From the NCBI RefSeq assembly GCF_003046175.1, contig NZ_PZZM01000001.1:4295001-4359000 (forward strand): a DNA stretch of 64,000 nt. Direction: 5' to 3'. The notes below the pieces were generated by a model. It saw only the letters and a list, made by a program, of their open reading frames with translations. It had not been told where the DNA came from and did no database searches. The translations under genes were made by a program, and so were the position numbers. Source of the stretch: Bosea sp. 124. Lineage in GTDB: Bacteria; Pseudomonadota; Alphaproteobacteria; Rhizobiales; Beijerinckiaceae. Numbering within the stretch: the first letter of the stretch is position 1; every line of letters starts with the position of its first letter. Shown in pieces: positions 7,177 to 16,564 of the stretch.

Positions 7177-9927
7177 ATGGCCGACATCAGTCTCGAAGCC
7201 GTCACAGGCAAGCTCAACCGGGTCGGCTATGAGGCCTTCATCCAGGCGCTGCGCCAGGCCAAGGGGGCGGGCAACCGCAATGTCGAGCTGGCGCACTGGC
7301 TTGCCCAGATACTGCAGCGGCGATCGACCGATATCGGCCTGACGGCGCAGCATTACAGCCTCGATATGGGCAAGCTCGCGACCGATATCGGGGGCGTCAT
7401 CGAGGGCTTCCGCAAGAACGAGACGGAGATGCCCGGCGTCGCCAACAACATCGTCGACCTGCTCGACCGAGGCTGGCACTACGCGACGCTGTTCTTCGGC
7501 GAGACGCAGATCAGGACCGGCCATGTCCTGGTCGCTGCCTTGAAGTCGCTGGAGCTGCGCCGGGCGCTGACGGGTATTTCCAAGGAGTTCGGCAAGATCC
7601 CCGTCGACGAACTCGCCGCCGGCCACGCGAAGATCTGGGAAGGCTCGGAGGAGGAAAACCTGCGGCCGATGGATGGCTCAGGCCTGCTTGCTGCCGGCAC
7701 GCCTGGCGCCGCGCAGGCCGAGGGTGCTAGGGGCACGACGGCGCTCGACCGCTTCTCGCAGGACCTGACCGTCAAGGCGCGCTCCGGGACGATGGACCCG
7801 ATCCTCGGCCGCGACGACGAAATCCGCCAGGTCATCGACGTGCTGATGCGCCGCCGCCAGAACAACCCGATCCTGACCGGCGAGGCCGGCGTCGGCAAGA
7901 CCGCCATCGCCGAGGGTTTCGCCCTGCGCGTCGCGGCCGGAGACGTGCCGCCGCCGCTGAAAGGCGTTCGCGTCGTCGCGCTCGATATCGGCCTGATGCA
8001 GGCCGGCGCCTCGATGAAGGGCGAGTTCGAGCAGCGGCTGCGCTCGGTGATCGACGAGGTCCAGTCTTCGCCAACGCCGGTGATCCTGTTCATCGACGAG
8101 GCGCATACGCTGATCGGCGCCGGCGGTGCAGCCGGCACGGGCGATGCCGCCAATCTGCTGAAACCCGCGCTGGCGCGCGGCACGCTGCGCACCATCGCGG
8201 CGACGACCTGGTCGGAATACCGGCAGTATTTCGAGAAGGACCCGGCGCTGACCCGGCGCTTCCAGCCGGTGAATGTCGACGAGCCGGATGTCGCGCGCTG
8301 CTGCACCATGCTGCGCGGGCTGATCGCCCCGATGGAGAAACACCACAAGGTGCGCATCTCCGATGCCGCTATCGTGGCTGCGGTGACGCTCTCGCACCGC
8401 TACATCCCGGCGCGCCAACTCCCCGACAAGGCGGTCAGCCTGCTCGACACCGCCTGCGCCCGCGTCGCGATCAGCCAGAGTGCGACGCCGGCCGCGATCG
8501 AGGATGCGCGGGTCGGCATCGCTGCCCTGGAGCAGGAGAAGGCTGCGCTGACCTCCGATCAGGACCTCGGCGGCGAAACCTCCAAGCGGCTGGGCGAGAT
8601 CGATGTCGAGATCGCGGAGCGGCAGGAGAAACTCGCGGCGCTCGAAGCCGCCTGGGCGAGCGAACTTGCGATCGTCGAGGAGATCAAGGCGCTGCGCGTG
8701 CAACTCGGCGAGAAGCCGCCGGAGTCCGCCGCCGACCCCAAGGCCGATGTCGCGAGGGAGGTCGCTGCCGACGAAGCCGGGGAGGCCGCTCCCGAGGCCT
8801 CGGCCGCGCCCGTCGTGGACGCCGCGCCGGCGGTCGATCCCGCCGCGGCGCGCGCGACGCTGGCCGAGAAATTCGCGGCGCTGGGCGGCATCGATCCGGC
8901 GCAGCGCATGATCTACGCCCATGTCGACGAGCAGTCGGTCGCCTCGGTCGTCTCCGACTGGACCGGCATCCCGGTCGGTCGCATGGTCGCCGACGAGATC
9001 GAGACCGTGCTCAAGCTGGCCGAGACGCTGAACAAGCGCGTCGTCGGGCAGGATCACGGGCTGGCGATGATCGCAAGGCGCATCGAGACCAACCGCGCCA
9101 AGCTCGACAATCCAAACAAGCCGATCGGCGTGTTCATGCTCTGCGGCCCATCGGGCGTCGGCAAGACAGAGACGGCGCTGGCGCTGGCCGAGCAGCTCTA
9201 TGGCGGCGAGCAGAACGTCATCACCATCAATATGAGCGAGTTCCAGGAGGCGCACACCGTCTCGACGCTGAAGGGAGCGCCTCCCGGCTATGTCGGCTAT
9301 GGCGAGGGCGGGCGGCTGACCGAAGCAGTGCGGCGCAAGCCCTATTCGGTCGTCCTGCTCGACGAGGTCGAGAAGGCCCATCCGGACGTGCACGAACTGT
9401 TCTTCCAGGTCTTCGACAAGGGTGTGATGGAGGACGGCACGGGCCGGCGCATCGACTTCAAGAACACGCTGATCATCCTGACCTCGAATGTCGGCACCGA
9501 CGAGATCATGCGGATGGCGGCCAACCCCGCCGAGCGGGCCGATCCGGAGGCGATGGCGGTGGCGCTTCGGCCGGCGCTGCTCCAGGTGTTCCCGCCGGCG
9601 CTGATCGGGCGCCTCGTCACGATCCCCTATTACCCGCTCTCGCCCGAGATGCTGGGCGGGATCGTCCGGCTCCAGCTCGGCCGAATCGGCAAGCGCATCC
9701 GCGACAACCACGATGCCGGCTTCGTCTATGACGATGCGGTGGTCGAGCACATCGTGGCGCAGTGCAACGACCCGGATTCGGGCGGGCGCATGATCGACAA
9801 TATCGTCACCAACTCGATGCTGCCGGCGCTGTCGCGCGCGATTCTCGGCCTCCAGCTCGAAAAGATGCCGCTGACAGAGGCGAAGGTCTCGGTGGAGAAC
9901 GGAGCTTTCGCCTACGCGGTGTCGTGA
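7177..9927 (+). CDS. tssH: T6SS sheath-recycling AAA+ ATPase ClpV
   Basis: ClpV disassembles contracted TssBC sheaths in the cytoplasm for reuse. The 916-residue protein has a Clp N-domain (about 1–150), AAA1 with Walker A GEAGVGKT at 235–242 and Walker B ending DE at 307–308, a middle coiled-coil region (about 430–510), and AAA2 with Walker A GPSGVGKT at 657–664 and DE at 729–730. All nucleotide-binding residues look intact. An Ala/Pro/acidic stretch at about 512–560 lengthens the region before AAA2 and looks disordered. It is the last gene of the visible T6SS run; 217 bases without a convincing terminator follow. Confidence 0.96.
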   Translation: MADISLEAVTGKLNRVGYEAFIQALRQAKGAGNRNVELAHWLAQILQRRSTDIGLTAQHYSLDMGKLATDIGGVIEGFRKNETEMPGVANNIVDLLDRGWHYATLFFGETQIRTGHVLVAALKSLELRRALTGISKEFGKIPVDELAAGHAKIWEGSEEENLRPMDGSGLLAAGTPGAAQAEGARGTTALDRFSQDLTVKARSGTMDPILGRDDEIRQVIDVLMRRRQNNPILTGEAGVGKTAIAEGFALRVAAGDVPPPLKGVRVVALDIGLMQAGASMKGEFEQRLRSVIDEVQSSPTPVILFIDEAHTLIGAGGAAGTGDAANLLKPALARGTLRTIAATTWSEYRQYFEKDPALTRRFQPVNVDEPDVARCCTMLRGLIAPMEKHHKVRISDAAIVAAVTLSHRYIPARQLPDKAVSLLDTACARVAISQSATPAAIEDARVGIAALEQEKAALTSDQDLGGETSKRLGEIDVEIAERQEKLAALEAAWASELAIVEEIKALRVQLGEKPPESAADPKADVAREVAADEAGEAAPEASAAPVVDAAPAVDPAAARATLAEKFAALGGIDPAQRMIYAHVDEQSVASVVSDWTGIPVGRMVADEIETVLKLAETLNKRVVGQDHGLAMIARRIETNRAKLDNPNKPIGVFMLCGPSGVGKTETALALAEQLYGGEQNVITINMSEFQEAHTVSTLKGAPPGYVGYGEGGRLTEAVRRKPYSVVLLDEVEKAHPDVHELFFQVFDKGVMEDGTGRRIDFKNTLIILTSNVGTDEIMRMAANPAERADPEAMAVALRPALLQVFPPALIGRLVTIPYYPLSPEMLGGIVRLQLGRIGKRIRDNHDAGFVYDDAVVEHIVAQCNDPDSGGRMIDNIVTNSMLPALSRAILGLQLEKMPLTEAKVSVENGAFAYAVS

Positions 9928-10144
9928 TCGAGACGGTCGACGGGGGCGATCGAAACCGGGCTGGCGGCCCCCTGATTCCCGGCCTGGGCCGTCTCTCGTC
10001 CCGGCCGTCGGTCCAGCTCCATGATCGTGTCCTTCAGGCTTGGATTCACCCCGTTCGGGGTCCTCCGTATGACGGACCCCAGCCGCCTGCTACATATGCT
10101 CCATCGTCAGACGCATTCGAGGCGCCTGGCCAGGAGAGCGGCGG

Positions 10145-11470
10145 ATGTTGCAACCAGCTCGCTTGAAGGCCCGATCCAGCCCGGCCGGCGGGGCGGCCGA
10201 CCGGGTCGGCGAGCCGCCGCGCCCGCCCGACATGCGCAAAAAACGGCCCTCACTCGTTGGCAAGACGGGCCGGGTGATGGTGCTGGTCACGGCGGTGCTC
10301 GGGCTGTGCTGGGGCGCGACCGCAACCTGGCTGCTGTTTCAGGAGAAGAGCGTCGTCGCCGCGCTGCAACAGGAGCAGCAGGTCCTCCAGGCGAGCCATG
10401 ACGAGAAGATGCGGGTGCTGACGCGCCGGCTGGTTAGCTCGATTGCGACCCAGCGCGCGCCCGGGGCGGCCGGCAAGGATGGTGGGGACGACCAGCTCAC
10501 CGACCTGATCACGCGGCAGATCGAGCTCGAGGCGCGGCAGAACCTGCTCGGCACCCTGACCGGGCAGGCGGTGGCCCCGGTGCTGCCTGGAAGCGGAGCG
10601 CAGGCGCCGGGCGGGAGCGGGTTTGCCGCCAACGACGTCTTTGCCCCCGGCAACATCCTCGAACGCATCAACCCCGCGGTGGTGGCACCGCAGAAACGGC
10701 AGATCTCGGCCGCGCTGCGGGCCGAGGAGCCGCTGCCCCTGGCCGAGCGCATCGCGGTGCTGCAGCTATCGCTCGACCGGGTCGACCTCGCGCAGGGCCA
10801 GCAGGTTTCGGCACTCGGCCTGCGGCTGGCGGGGCGGGTGCAGGAGATCAGGGTGGCGCTGGCCGATCTCGGGCTGGATGTCGGCAAGCTCCGGCTGCCA
10901 GCTGCCCGGCAGGCGATGGGCGGGCCCTTGATCCCGTTTTCGGTGACGATGCGACCGGGCAGCTTCGAGCACCGGATCGTGCAGCTGGGCGAGGGGCAGG
11001 CTGTCTTTGGCCGCTGGCGCGAGCTCGCCCATATCGTTCCGCTGCGCCGGCCGCTCGACGGAGACGACAGCACGACGAGCAATTACGGCATGCGCACGGA
11101 CCCGTTCACGGGGGCTGCGGCCATGCATGCCGGCATGGATTTTCGCGGCGAGACCGGGACGCCTATCCGGGCCACGGGGGCGGGGAAAGTGCTGCGGGCC
11201 GAGGTCGCCGGCGGCTATGGCAACCTCGTCGAGATCGACCACGGCAACGGGTTGACCAGCCGCTACGCCCATCTCAGCGCCTTCGACGTCAAGGCCGACC
11301 AGATCGTGCCACCCGGCGCGGTCATCGGCCGACTGGGCTCGACCGGGCGCTCGACGGGCCCTCATCTGCATTACGAGACCCGTCTCGCGGGCGAGGCCAG
11401 CAACCCGCTGAAGTTCATCGAGATCGGCAACAGGCTGTCGCAGCCTGCGCTGCCAGCAGGGATACGCTGA
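10145..11470 (+). CDS. Membrane-anchored M23 family metallopeptidase
   Basis: The 441-residue protein has a basic N-terminus, one membrane segment (about 42–62), a helical coiled-coil-like region (about 65–110) and a C-terminal LytM/M23 domain from about residue 310. The zinc ligands are visible: H328 and D332 in HAGMD, and H407/H409 in GPHLHYE, so it should be an active peptidoglycan endopeptidase acting in the periplasm. An AGGAG ribosome site before ATG 10145 supports this start; M30 is an alternative. Being next to clpV it might help T6SS assembly through the wall, but a role in division or general wall remodelling is equally likely. It is convergent with glpD. Confidence 0.88.
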   Translation: MLQPARLKARSSPAGGAADRVGEPPRPPDMRKKRPSLVGKTGRVMVLVTAVLGLCWGATATWLLFQEKSVVAALQQEQQVLQASHDEKMRVLTRRLVSSIATQRAPGAAGKDGGDDQLTDLITRQIELEARQNLLGTLTGQAVAPVLPGSGAQAPGGSGFAANDVFAPGNILERINPAVVAPQKRQISAALRAEEPLPLAERIAVLQLSLDRVDLAQGQQVSALGLRLAGRVQEIRVALADLGLDVGKLRLPAARQAMGGPLIPFSVTMRPGSFEHRIVQLGEGQAVFGRWRELAHIVPLRRPLDGDDSTTSNYGMRTDPFTGAAAMHAGMDFRGETGTPIRATGAGKVLRAEVAGGYGNLVEIDHGNGLTSRYAHLSAFDVKADQIVPPGAVIGRLGSTGRSTGPHLHYETRLAGEASNPLKFIEIGNRLSQPALPAGIR

Positions 11471-11486
11471 GCTGATCGGGATCAGC
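11471..11486. terminator. Short bidirectional hairpin between convergent genes
   Basis: GCTGAT CGGG ATCAGC forms a perfect 6-bp stem exactly at the 11-base junction between the convergent peptidase and glpD stops, overlapping the glpD end. There is no T-run on either side, so termination is possible but weak. Confidence 0.3.
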
Positions 11487-12993
11487 CCTTCGCCGCTTGC
11501 TCCGACATGAAGTGCTCGAGTGCCTGCTGATCGGCGGCGGTCAGCCGCAGGCCGAGCTTGCCGCGGCGCCAGAGCACATCGGCCCCGCGTTTCGCCCATT
11601 CTGCCCGCATGAGATAGAGCACTTCGCGCTCGTAGAGGTCGGCGCCGAAATGGCGGCCGAGATCGTCGACGCTGCCGGCGCCTGCAAGGATGCCAAGCGC
11701 CTTCGTGCCATAGGCGCGCACCAGCCGCGTCGCGGTCTTGTGCGCGAGCCAGGGATGGGCGGCGGCGAGGGCATCGACCTGCGCCTCGAAGCCCTCGACC
11801 GGAAAGTCGCCGCCGGGCAGGGTGCCGGTCACGGTCCAGGTCGGTCGGGCAGCCCAGCCCGCATGGGGGCCAAGCTTCTCCAATGCCGATTCGGCGAGGC
11901 GTCGATAGGTCGTGATCTTGCCGCCGAAGACCGAGAGCAGCGGCGCCTGGCCTTGAGGCGCATCGAGCGTCAGCACGTAGTCGCGCGTCGCCTCCTGCGC
12001 CTTGGAGGCGCCGTCGTCATAGAGCGGGCGCACGCCGGAATAGGTCCAGACCACGGATTGCGGCGTCACCGGCTCGCGGAAATACTCGCTCGCCGCAGCG
12101 CAGAGATAATCGATCTCCTCCGGCGTCGCCTTCGCCTCCGACGGATCGCCCTTGAAGTCGCGGTCTGTGGTGCCGATCAGGGTGAAGTCGCGCTCATAGG
12201 GAATAGCGAAGACGATGCGCCCGTCGCCGTTCTGGAAGATGTAGCAGCGGTCGTGCTCGTAAAGCTTGTGCACGACGATATGGCTGCCCTGGACCATGCG
12301 CACGGCGGCTTTGGTGTTGGAGCGAACCACGCCGCCCAGTATCTCGCCGACCCAGGGGCCGGCGGCGTTGACCAGCGCCTTGGCGAGCACGGTCGTGCGG
12401 GCGCCGTCGCTCTCGGTGGCGATCCGCCAGAGGCCGTTCTCGCGGTCGGCCGCGACGACGCGGGTGCGGGTGTGGATCGCGGCGCCCCTGCTCGCGGCAT
12501 CCATCGCGTTCAGCACGACGAGGCGCGAATCCTCGACCCAGCAATCGGAATATTCGAAGGCCTTGGCGCCCTCGTCCTTGAGGGGACGGCCGGCTGCATC
12601 CTCGGCGAGGTCGAGCGTACGCGTCGCCGGCAACTTCCTGCGGCCGCCGATATGGTCGTAGAGGAAAAGGCCGAGCCGCAGCAGCCAGGCCGGGCGCAGG
12701 CCCTTGTGGTGCGGCAGCACGAAGCGCAGCGGCCAGATGATATGCGGCGCGATGGCCCAGAGCCGTTCGCGCTCCATCAGCGCCTCGCGCACGAGCCGGA
12801 ACTCGTAATGCTCGAGATAGCGCAGCCCGCCATGGATCAGCTTGGTCGAGGCCGAGGAGGTGGCGCTGGCGAGGTCATCCTTCTCGAACAGGATGATGGA
12901 GGCGCCGCGCCCGGCTGCGTCGCGGGCAATGCCGCAGCCATTGATGCCGCCGCCGATGACGGCGAGATCGTAAGTCGGCTCGGTTTCGCTCAT
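11482..12993 (-). CDS. glpD: Aerobic glycerol-3-phosphate dehydrogenase
   Basis: GlpD oxidises sn-glycerol 3-phosphate to dihydroxyacetone phosphate with FAD, passing electrons to quinone at the inner membrane. The start MSETEPTYDLAVIGGG at 12993 puts the FAD-binding GGGINGCG motif at residues 14–21; the family's SSASTKLIHGGLRYLE stretch follows near residue 47. Length 503 is normal. In-frame sequence upstream of 12993 overlaps the neighbouring gene and is not family-like. It lies seven bases downstream of a nucleotide-sugar dehydrogenase on the same strand, so both may share a transcript; no GlpR-type gene or glycerol kinase is nearby. Confidence 0.95.
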   Translation of the reverse strand: MSETEPTYDLAVIGGGINGCGIARDAAGRGASIILFEKDDLASATSSASTKLIHGGLRYLEHYEFRLVREALMERERLWAIAPHIIWPLRFVLPHHKGLRPAWLLRLGLFLYDHIGGRRKLPATRTLDLAEDAAGRPLKDEGAKAFEYSDCWVEDSRLVVLNAMDAASRGAAIHTRTRVVAADRENGLWRIATESDGARTTVLAKALVNAAGPWVGEILGGVVRSNTKAAVRMVQGSHIVVHKLYEHDRCYIFQNGDGRIVFAIPYERDFTLIGTTDRDFKGDPSEAKATPEEIDYLCAAASEYFREPVTPQSVVWTYSGVRPLYDDGASKAQEATRDYVLTLDAPQGQAPLLSVFGGKITTYRRLAESALEKLGPHAGWAARPTWTVTGTLPGGDFPVEGFEAQVDALAAAHPWLAHKTATRLVRAYGTKALGILAGAGSVDDLGRHFGADLYEREVLYLMRAEWAKRGADVLWRRGKLGLRLTAADQQALEHFMSEQAAKG

Positions 12994-13000
12994 GCCGCCA

Positions 13001-14338
13001 TCACGCCTTGAAGATGGTCGCGCCCGCAAGCCCATGGCGGGCGCAGGCATTGCGGGTATCCACGACAAGTTTCGCATGGGCGACGATCAGGCCGTAGTCC
13101 ACCTCGTCATGGTCGGTCGCGATCAGCACCGCATCGAAGTCTGCGAGGCTCTCCGCCGTCAGGGGCGTGCTGGTGCGCGCGGTCAGCCCACCATGCTTGC
13201 GCGTCTTGCGAATCGCTGGGATGTGCGGGTCGTGATAGGCGGCCTGTGCGCCCCGGCTCTCGATCAGCTCGATCAGCTTGAGGGCAGGGCTCTCGCGCAT
13301 GTCCTCGATGTTCTTCTTGTAGGCGAGGCCGATGACGAGGATGCGGGCCCCGCTGAAGCTCCGGCCAAGCTGGCGGTCGACGAGCTCGGCCAGCCGGTCG
13401 ACGACGAGATAGGGCATCTCGGTGTTGATCTGGCCGGCGAGCTCGATGAAGCGCGTGGCGACGTCGAACTCGCGCGCCTTCCAGGTCAGGTAGAATGGGT
13501 CGATCGGGATGCAGTGCCCGCCGAGTCCGGGGCCGGGATAGAACGGCATGTAGCCGAAGGGCTTGGTCTTGGCCGCCTCGATCACCTCCCAGACATCGAT
13601 GCCCATCGCGGCGTAGACCTGCTTCAACTCGTTGACGAGCGCGATGTTGACGGCGCGGAAGATGTTCTCCGTCAACTTCACCGCTTCGGCCGTCGCGGTC
13701 GAGGAGACCGGCACGGTCCTGACCACCAAGGCGGCATAGAGCGCATCGGCCATGGCGAGCGCGTCCGCACCGTCGCCGCCGACGACCTTGGGGATGTCGG
13801 AGGTGCCGAACTGGGCGTTGCCGGGGTCTTCGCGCTCGGGCGAATAGGCCAGGTAGAAGTCCTTGCCGCTGGCGAGGCCCGTCGCGTGTTCGAGGATCGG
13901 GCGCATCAGCTCGTCGGTGGTGCCGGGGTAGGTCGTCGATTCCAGCACGATGAGCTGGTCCTTGCGCAGGCGCCTGCCGATCGCCTCGGTGGTTTTCACG
14001 ACATAGGACAGATCGGGCTCGCGATGGCGCGACAATGGGGTCGGTACGCAGATCAGCAATGCGTCGGGTTCAGACAGGCGCTCGACATCGGTGGTGGCCT
14101 CGAAGCGCCCGTTCGCGAGCCCTTCGACGATGAGGTCCATCGGGATGTGCTTGATCGTCTCCCGGCCGGCATTGATCTGGTCGACGCGAGCCTGGTCGAT
14201 GTCAAAGCCGATGACCCTGATGCCCCGACGCAGCGCGGCGAGCGCGAGCGGGATGCCGACATAGCCGAGCCCGACCACGCCGAGCACGACCGAGCGGTCG
14301 CGCACCTTCTCCACGAACCGCTGCGCCGCCTGCGCCAT
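13001..14338 (-). CDS. UDP-N-acetylglucosamine/UDP-sugar 6-dehydrogenase (WbpA/TviB-like)
   Basis: A 445-residue NAD-dependent nucleotide-sugar dehydrogenase. It has the N-terminal Rossmann motif GLGYVG (23–28), the ESTTYPGTT loop (133–141), the LTENIFRAVNIALVNE helix with K221 and N225, and the catalytic cysteine C276 in GGHCIPIDP. The GHCIPIDPFYL form and short GLGYVG spacing fit the UDP-GlcNAc/UDP-ManNAc class better than UDP-glucose 6-dehydrogenase, though substrate cannot be fixed from sequence. The product would feed polysaccharide or O-antigen synthesis. Start 14338 is preferred because GAGGTGG lies six bases upstream; ATG 14344 overlaps that site. No other glycan genes are adjacent. 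Confidence 0.88.
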   Translation of the reverse strand: MAQAAQRFVEKVRDRSVVLGVVGLGYVGIPLALAALRRGIRVIGFDIDQARVDQINAGRETIKHIPMDLIVEGLANGRFEATTDVERLSEPDALLICVPTPLSRHREPDLSYVVKTTEAIGRRLRKDQLIVLESTTYPGTTDELMRPILEHATGLASGKDFYLAYSPEREDPGNAQFGTSDIPKVVGGDGADALAMADALYAALVVRTVPVSSTATAEAVKLTENIFRAVNIALVNELKQVYAAMGIDVWEVIEAAKTKPFGYMPFYPGPGLGGHCIPIDPFYLTWKAREFDVATRFIELAGQINTEMPYLVVDRLAELVDRQLGRSFSGARILVIGLAYKKNIEDMRESPALKLIELIESRGAQAAYHDPHIPAIRKTRKHGGLTARTSTPLTAESLADFDAVLIATDHDEVDYGLIVAHAKLVVDTRNACARHGLAGATIFKA

Positions 14339-14646
14339 CACCATCCACCTCGACTCCGGCAAGCTTCACCCGGGACCGAGATCGCGATCCGGCAGGGGCG
14401 TCGGCCGGGTCTGGTCCTTGCCGAGTTCAGGGGATGAGTCAACGCGAGCGCATCTCTCGTCCCATCCAGCGTTGCCGCCTCTCTCGTAACGGTCGGGCTT
14501 GTCGAGACCATCCACGGCTTCGCTGGTCGAGGCCTGTGGTCAAGACATGGATGCTCGCCACTAGGGCGAGCATGACGGAGATGGTCGCCGCGCTATACGG
14601 GTTGGAAGCCGCCGGGCGAGGATTCGGGTTTGGGGCAGACGTGGAC
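14339..14646. other. Divergent intergenic region
   Basis: About 308 bases separate the reverse-strand sugar dehydrogenase from the forward TRAP gene. Both promoters must lie here or further in. Apart from the palindromic repeat at about 14491–14577 I see no confident promoter or operator. A forward frame crosses it, but it reads through the repeat and has no domain similarity. Confidence 0.6.
14491..14577. repeat. REP-like palindromic repeat
   Basis: The segment contains GGTCGGGCTTGTCGAGACCATCC-type half sites and a perfect hairpin at 14551–14573 (ATGCTCGCC / GGCGAGCAT). The format (CGGGCTTG… with a closing GCGAGCATGAC) resembles intergenic palindromes I know from rhizobial and related genomes. 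Because the repeat includes the ATG at 14572, that codon is unlikely to be the true TRAP start. Confidence 0.55.
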
Positions 14647-16524
14647 ATGAAGGGCGAGGAGGGCCCGGTGCAGCAGCCGGGATGGCGCGAGGCCGCGACG
14701 CGCCTGCTTGCGGCGCTCGAAGCCGTGCTGCGGGCGCTCGGCGCGACGCTGCTGGCCACGCTCTTCCTCGTGGTGATGGCGGCGGTCGTTCGCCGCTATA
14801 TCCTTGGCGGTGGCTTCGTCTGGTCCGACGAGCTTGCGATCTGGCTGCATGTCGCGCTGATCGCGACCGGCGCACCGCTCGCTGTTACCGGCGCGCTCGC
14901 GATGCGGCTGGATGTAGTGGTGCGGCTGTTGCCATCGGGTCAGCGCCGGCTTGCGGACGCATTGGCCGGGGGCATCGCGGTGCACGGTGCGCTCGTGCTC
15001 GCGCTCGGGGGGGCGAATGTCGCGCTGCTCGTCGGCGGCACCTCGACCGTGCTCGGACTACCGGAATGGCTGCGCTTCGCCGTGTTTGCCCTCGGGGGCG
15101 GACTGACGGCGCTCGTCCTGACGCTGCGGGCGGCGCTCGACCGGGGCTGGCGCGATGCCTTGGCTGCCCTGCTGCTTGGGGCGTGCTTCTACGCGCTGGC
15201 GCAGCTCTCGACGGGGCTGGTCCTTGCGACACCCAGTCTCGCCGCAGCCCTGCTCGCCGGCTCCGGCCTGCTGCTGGGGGCGCCGCTCCCGCTCGCCTTG
15301 CTCGCGGGCGTCTCGATTGCCGGCGCCTTCGGCGGCCTGCTGCCGGAGCCGGCGATCGTCCAGAACACGGTCGCCGGGGTCTCGAAATTCCTGCTGCTGG
15401 CAATCCCTTTCTTCCTGTGGGCCGGCGAACTCCTGACGTCGGGTGGACTGGCCGAGCGCCTGGTGCGCTTCGCCGCCGCGCTGGTCGGGCATCGACGCGC
15501 GGGGCTCGCCCAGACGGCGCTGGTGTCGAGCGTGCTGTTTTCGGGCGCGTCGGGGTCGTCTGTCGCCAACGCCGCCTTCGGGGCCAAGGTGATGGCGCCG
15601 ACGCTGGTGGCGCGCGGCTATCCGCCGGCCCATGCGGCGGCGATCGTCGCCGGTGTCTCCATGCTCGACAACATCATCCCGCCCTCGATCGCCTTCCTGC
15701 TGCTGGCGACGGCGACGAATCTCTCGGTCGGGTCGCTGCTGGTCGGCGGTTTCGTTGCCGGCGGCGTGCTGGCTGTGGCGCTCGCGATCGGCATCCATCT
15801 GACGGTGCGAAACGTCGTCGATGCGGCGCCGAAGGCGAGCCCGCGTGAGCGCGTGTCGAGCCTCATTGGCGCGCTGCCGGCGATCGGGCTTGGCGTCGTG
15901 GTGGTCATCGGCATCCGCTTCGGTGTCGTGACGGTGACGGAGGCCTCGGCACTCGCCGTCACCTATGCGCTGGTCGCCTGCCTGCTGCTGCGCAGCCTGA
16001 GCGGCCGGGGCATCCTGGCGGCGCTGCGCAGCACCGCAACAGAAGCGGCCGCGATCGGGCTGCTGATCGGCGCCTCGGCGCCCTTCGCCTTCCTGCTGGC
16101 GCTCGACCGCGTCTCCGACGTGATGGCCGGGCTGGTGACCGGGCTGGGCGGCGGGCCCTATGCTGTGATGCTGCTCGCCAATCTCGTGCTGCTGGTTGCG
16201 GGACTTTTCCTCGACATCGGGGCAGCGATCCTGCTGCTGGCGCCCTTGCTGCTGCCGGTCGCGGTCGCGGCCGGGCTCGATCCGATCCAGTTCGGCGTGA
16301 TCCTGGTCGTCAACCTGATGATCCATGGGCTGACGCCGCCGCTCGGCATTCTGGTCTATGTCGTCAGCGGCATCATGCGCGTGCCGGCGGGCGCCGTGTT
16401 TCGGGCGGTGCTGCCGCTGCTCGGCGTGCTGCTCGTCGCGCTCGCGGTGCTGTCGCTCGGCGCTGCCGCCTGGCCGTCGCGCGCGCCAAGCTCGCTTGCC
16501 CTGTGGCTCAAGGCGCTGTTCTGA
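14647..16524 (+). CDS. Fused TRAP transporter membrane protein (DctQ–DctM)
   Basis: This 625-residue protein joins the small four-helix DctQ part (about residues 15–160, including the [19 protein letters not shown] signature) to the large DctM part. TRAP transporters use a sodium or proton gradient and a periplasmic binding protein to import organic acids and similar solutes. DctM features are visible: [31 protein letters not shown] and [16 protein letters not shown]. Start 14647 is chosen because upstream in-frame sequence lies in a palindromic repeat; the exact start is uncertain. No DctP binding protein is adjacent. pncB follows after 40 bases, hinting at a pyridine carboxylate-like substrate (inference). 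Confidence 0.9.
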   Translation: MKGEEGPVQQPGWREAATRLLAALEAVLRALGATLLATLFLVVMAAVVRRYILGGGFVWSDELAIWLHVALIATGAPLAVTGALAMRLDVVVRLLPSGQRRLADALAGGIAVHGALVLALGGANVALLVGGTSTVLGLPEWLRFAVFALGGGLTALVLTLRAALDRGWRDALAALLLGACFYALAQLSTGLVLATPSLAAALLAGSGLLLGAPLPLALLAGVSIAGAFGGLLPEPAIVQNTVAGVSKFLLLAIPFFLWAGELLTSGGLAERLVRFAAALVGHRRAGLAQTALVSSVLFSGASGSSVANAAFGAKVMAPTLVARGYPPAHAAAIVAGVSMLDNIIPPSIAFLLLATATNLSVGSLLVGGFVAGGVLAVALAIGIHLTVRNVVDAAPKASPRERVSSLIGALPAIGLGVVVVIGIRFGVVTVTEASALAVTYALVACLLLRSLSGRGILAALRSTATEAAAIGLLIGASAPFAFLLALDRVSDVMAGLVTGLGGGPYAVMLLANLVLLVAGLFLDIGAAILLLAPLLLPVAVAAGLDPIQFGVILVVNLMIHGLTPPLGILVYVVSGIMRVPAGAVFRAVLPLLGVLLVALAVLSLGAAAWPSRAPSSLALWLKALF

Positions 16525-16564
16525 TGTGCCACCTTGCGACGAGACAGGCCGACAGGACGCCAGC

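Noticed and set aside
10048..10061. Terminator after clpV
   Set aside because: ACCCC-GTTC-GGGGT is only five pairs and no T-run follows.
14434..14646. Upstream extension of the TRAP gene
   Set aside because: It translates a palindromic repeat and lacks membrane helices or similarity to DctQ.
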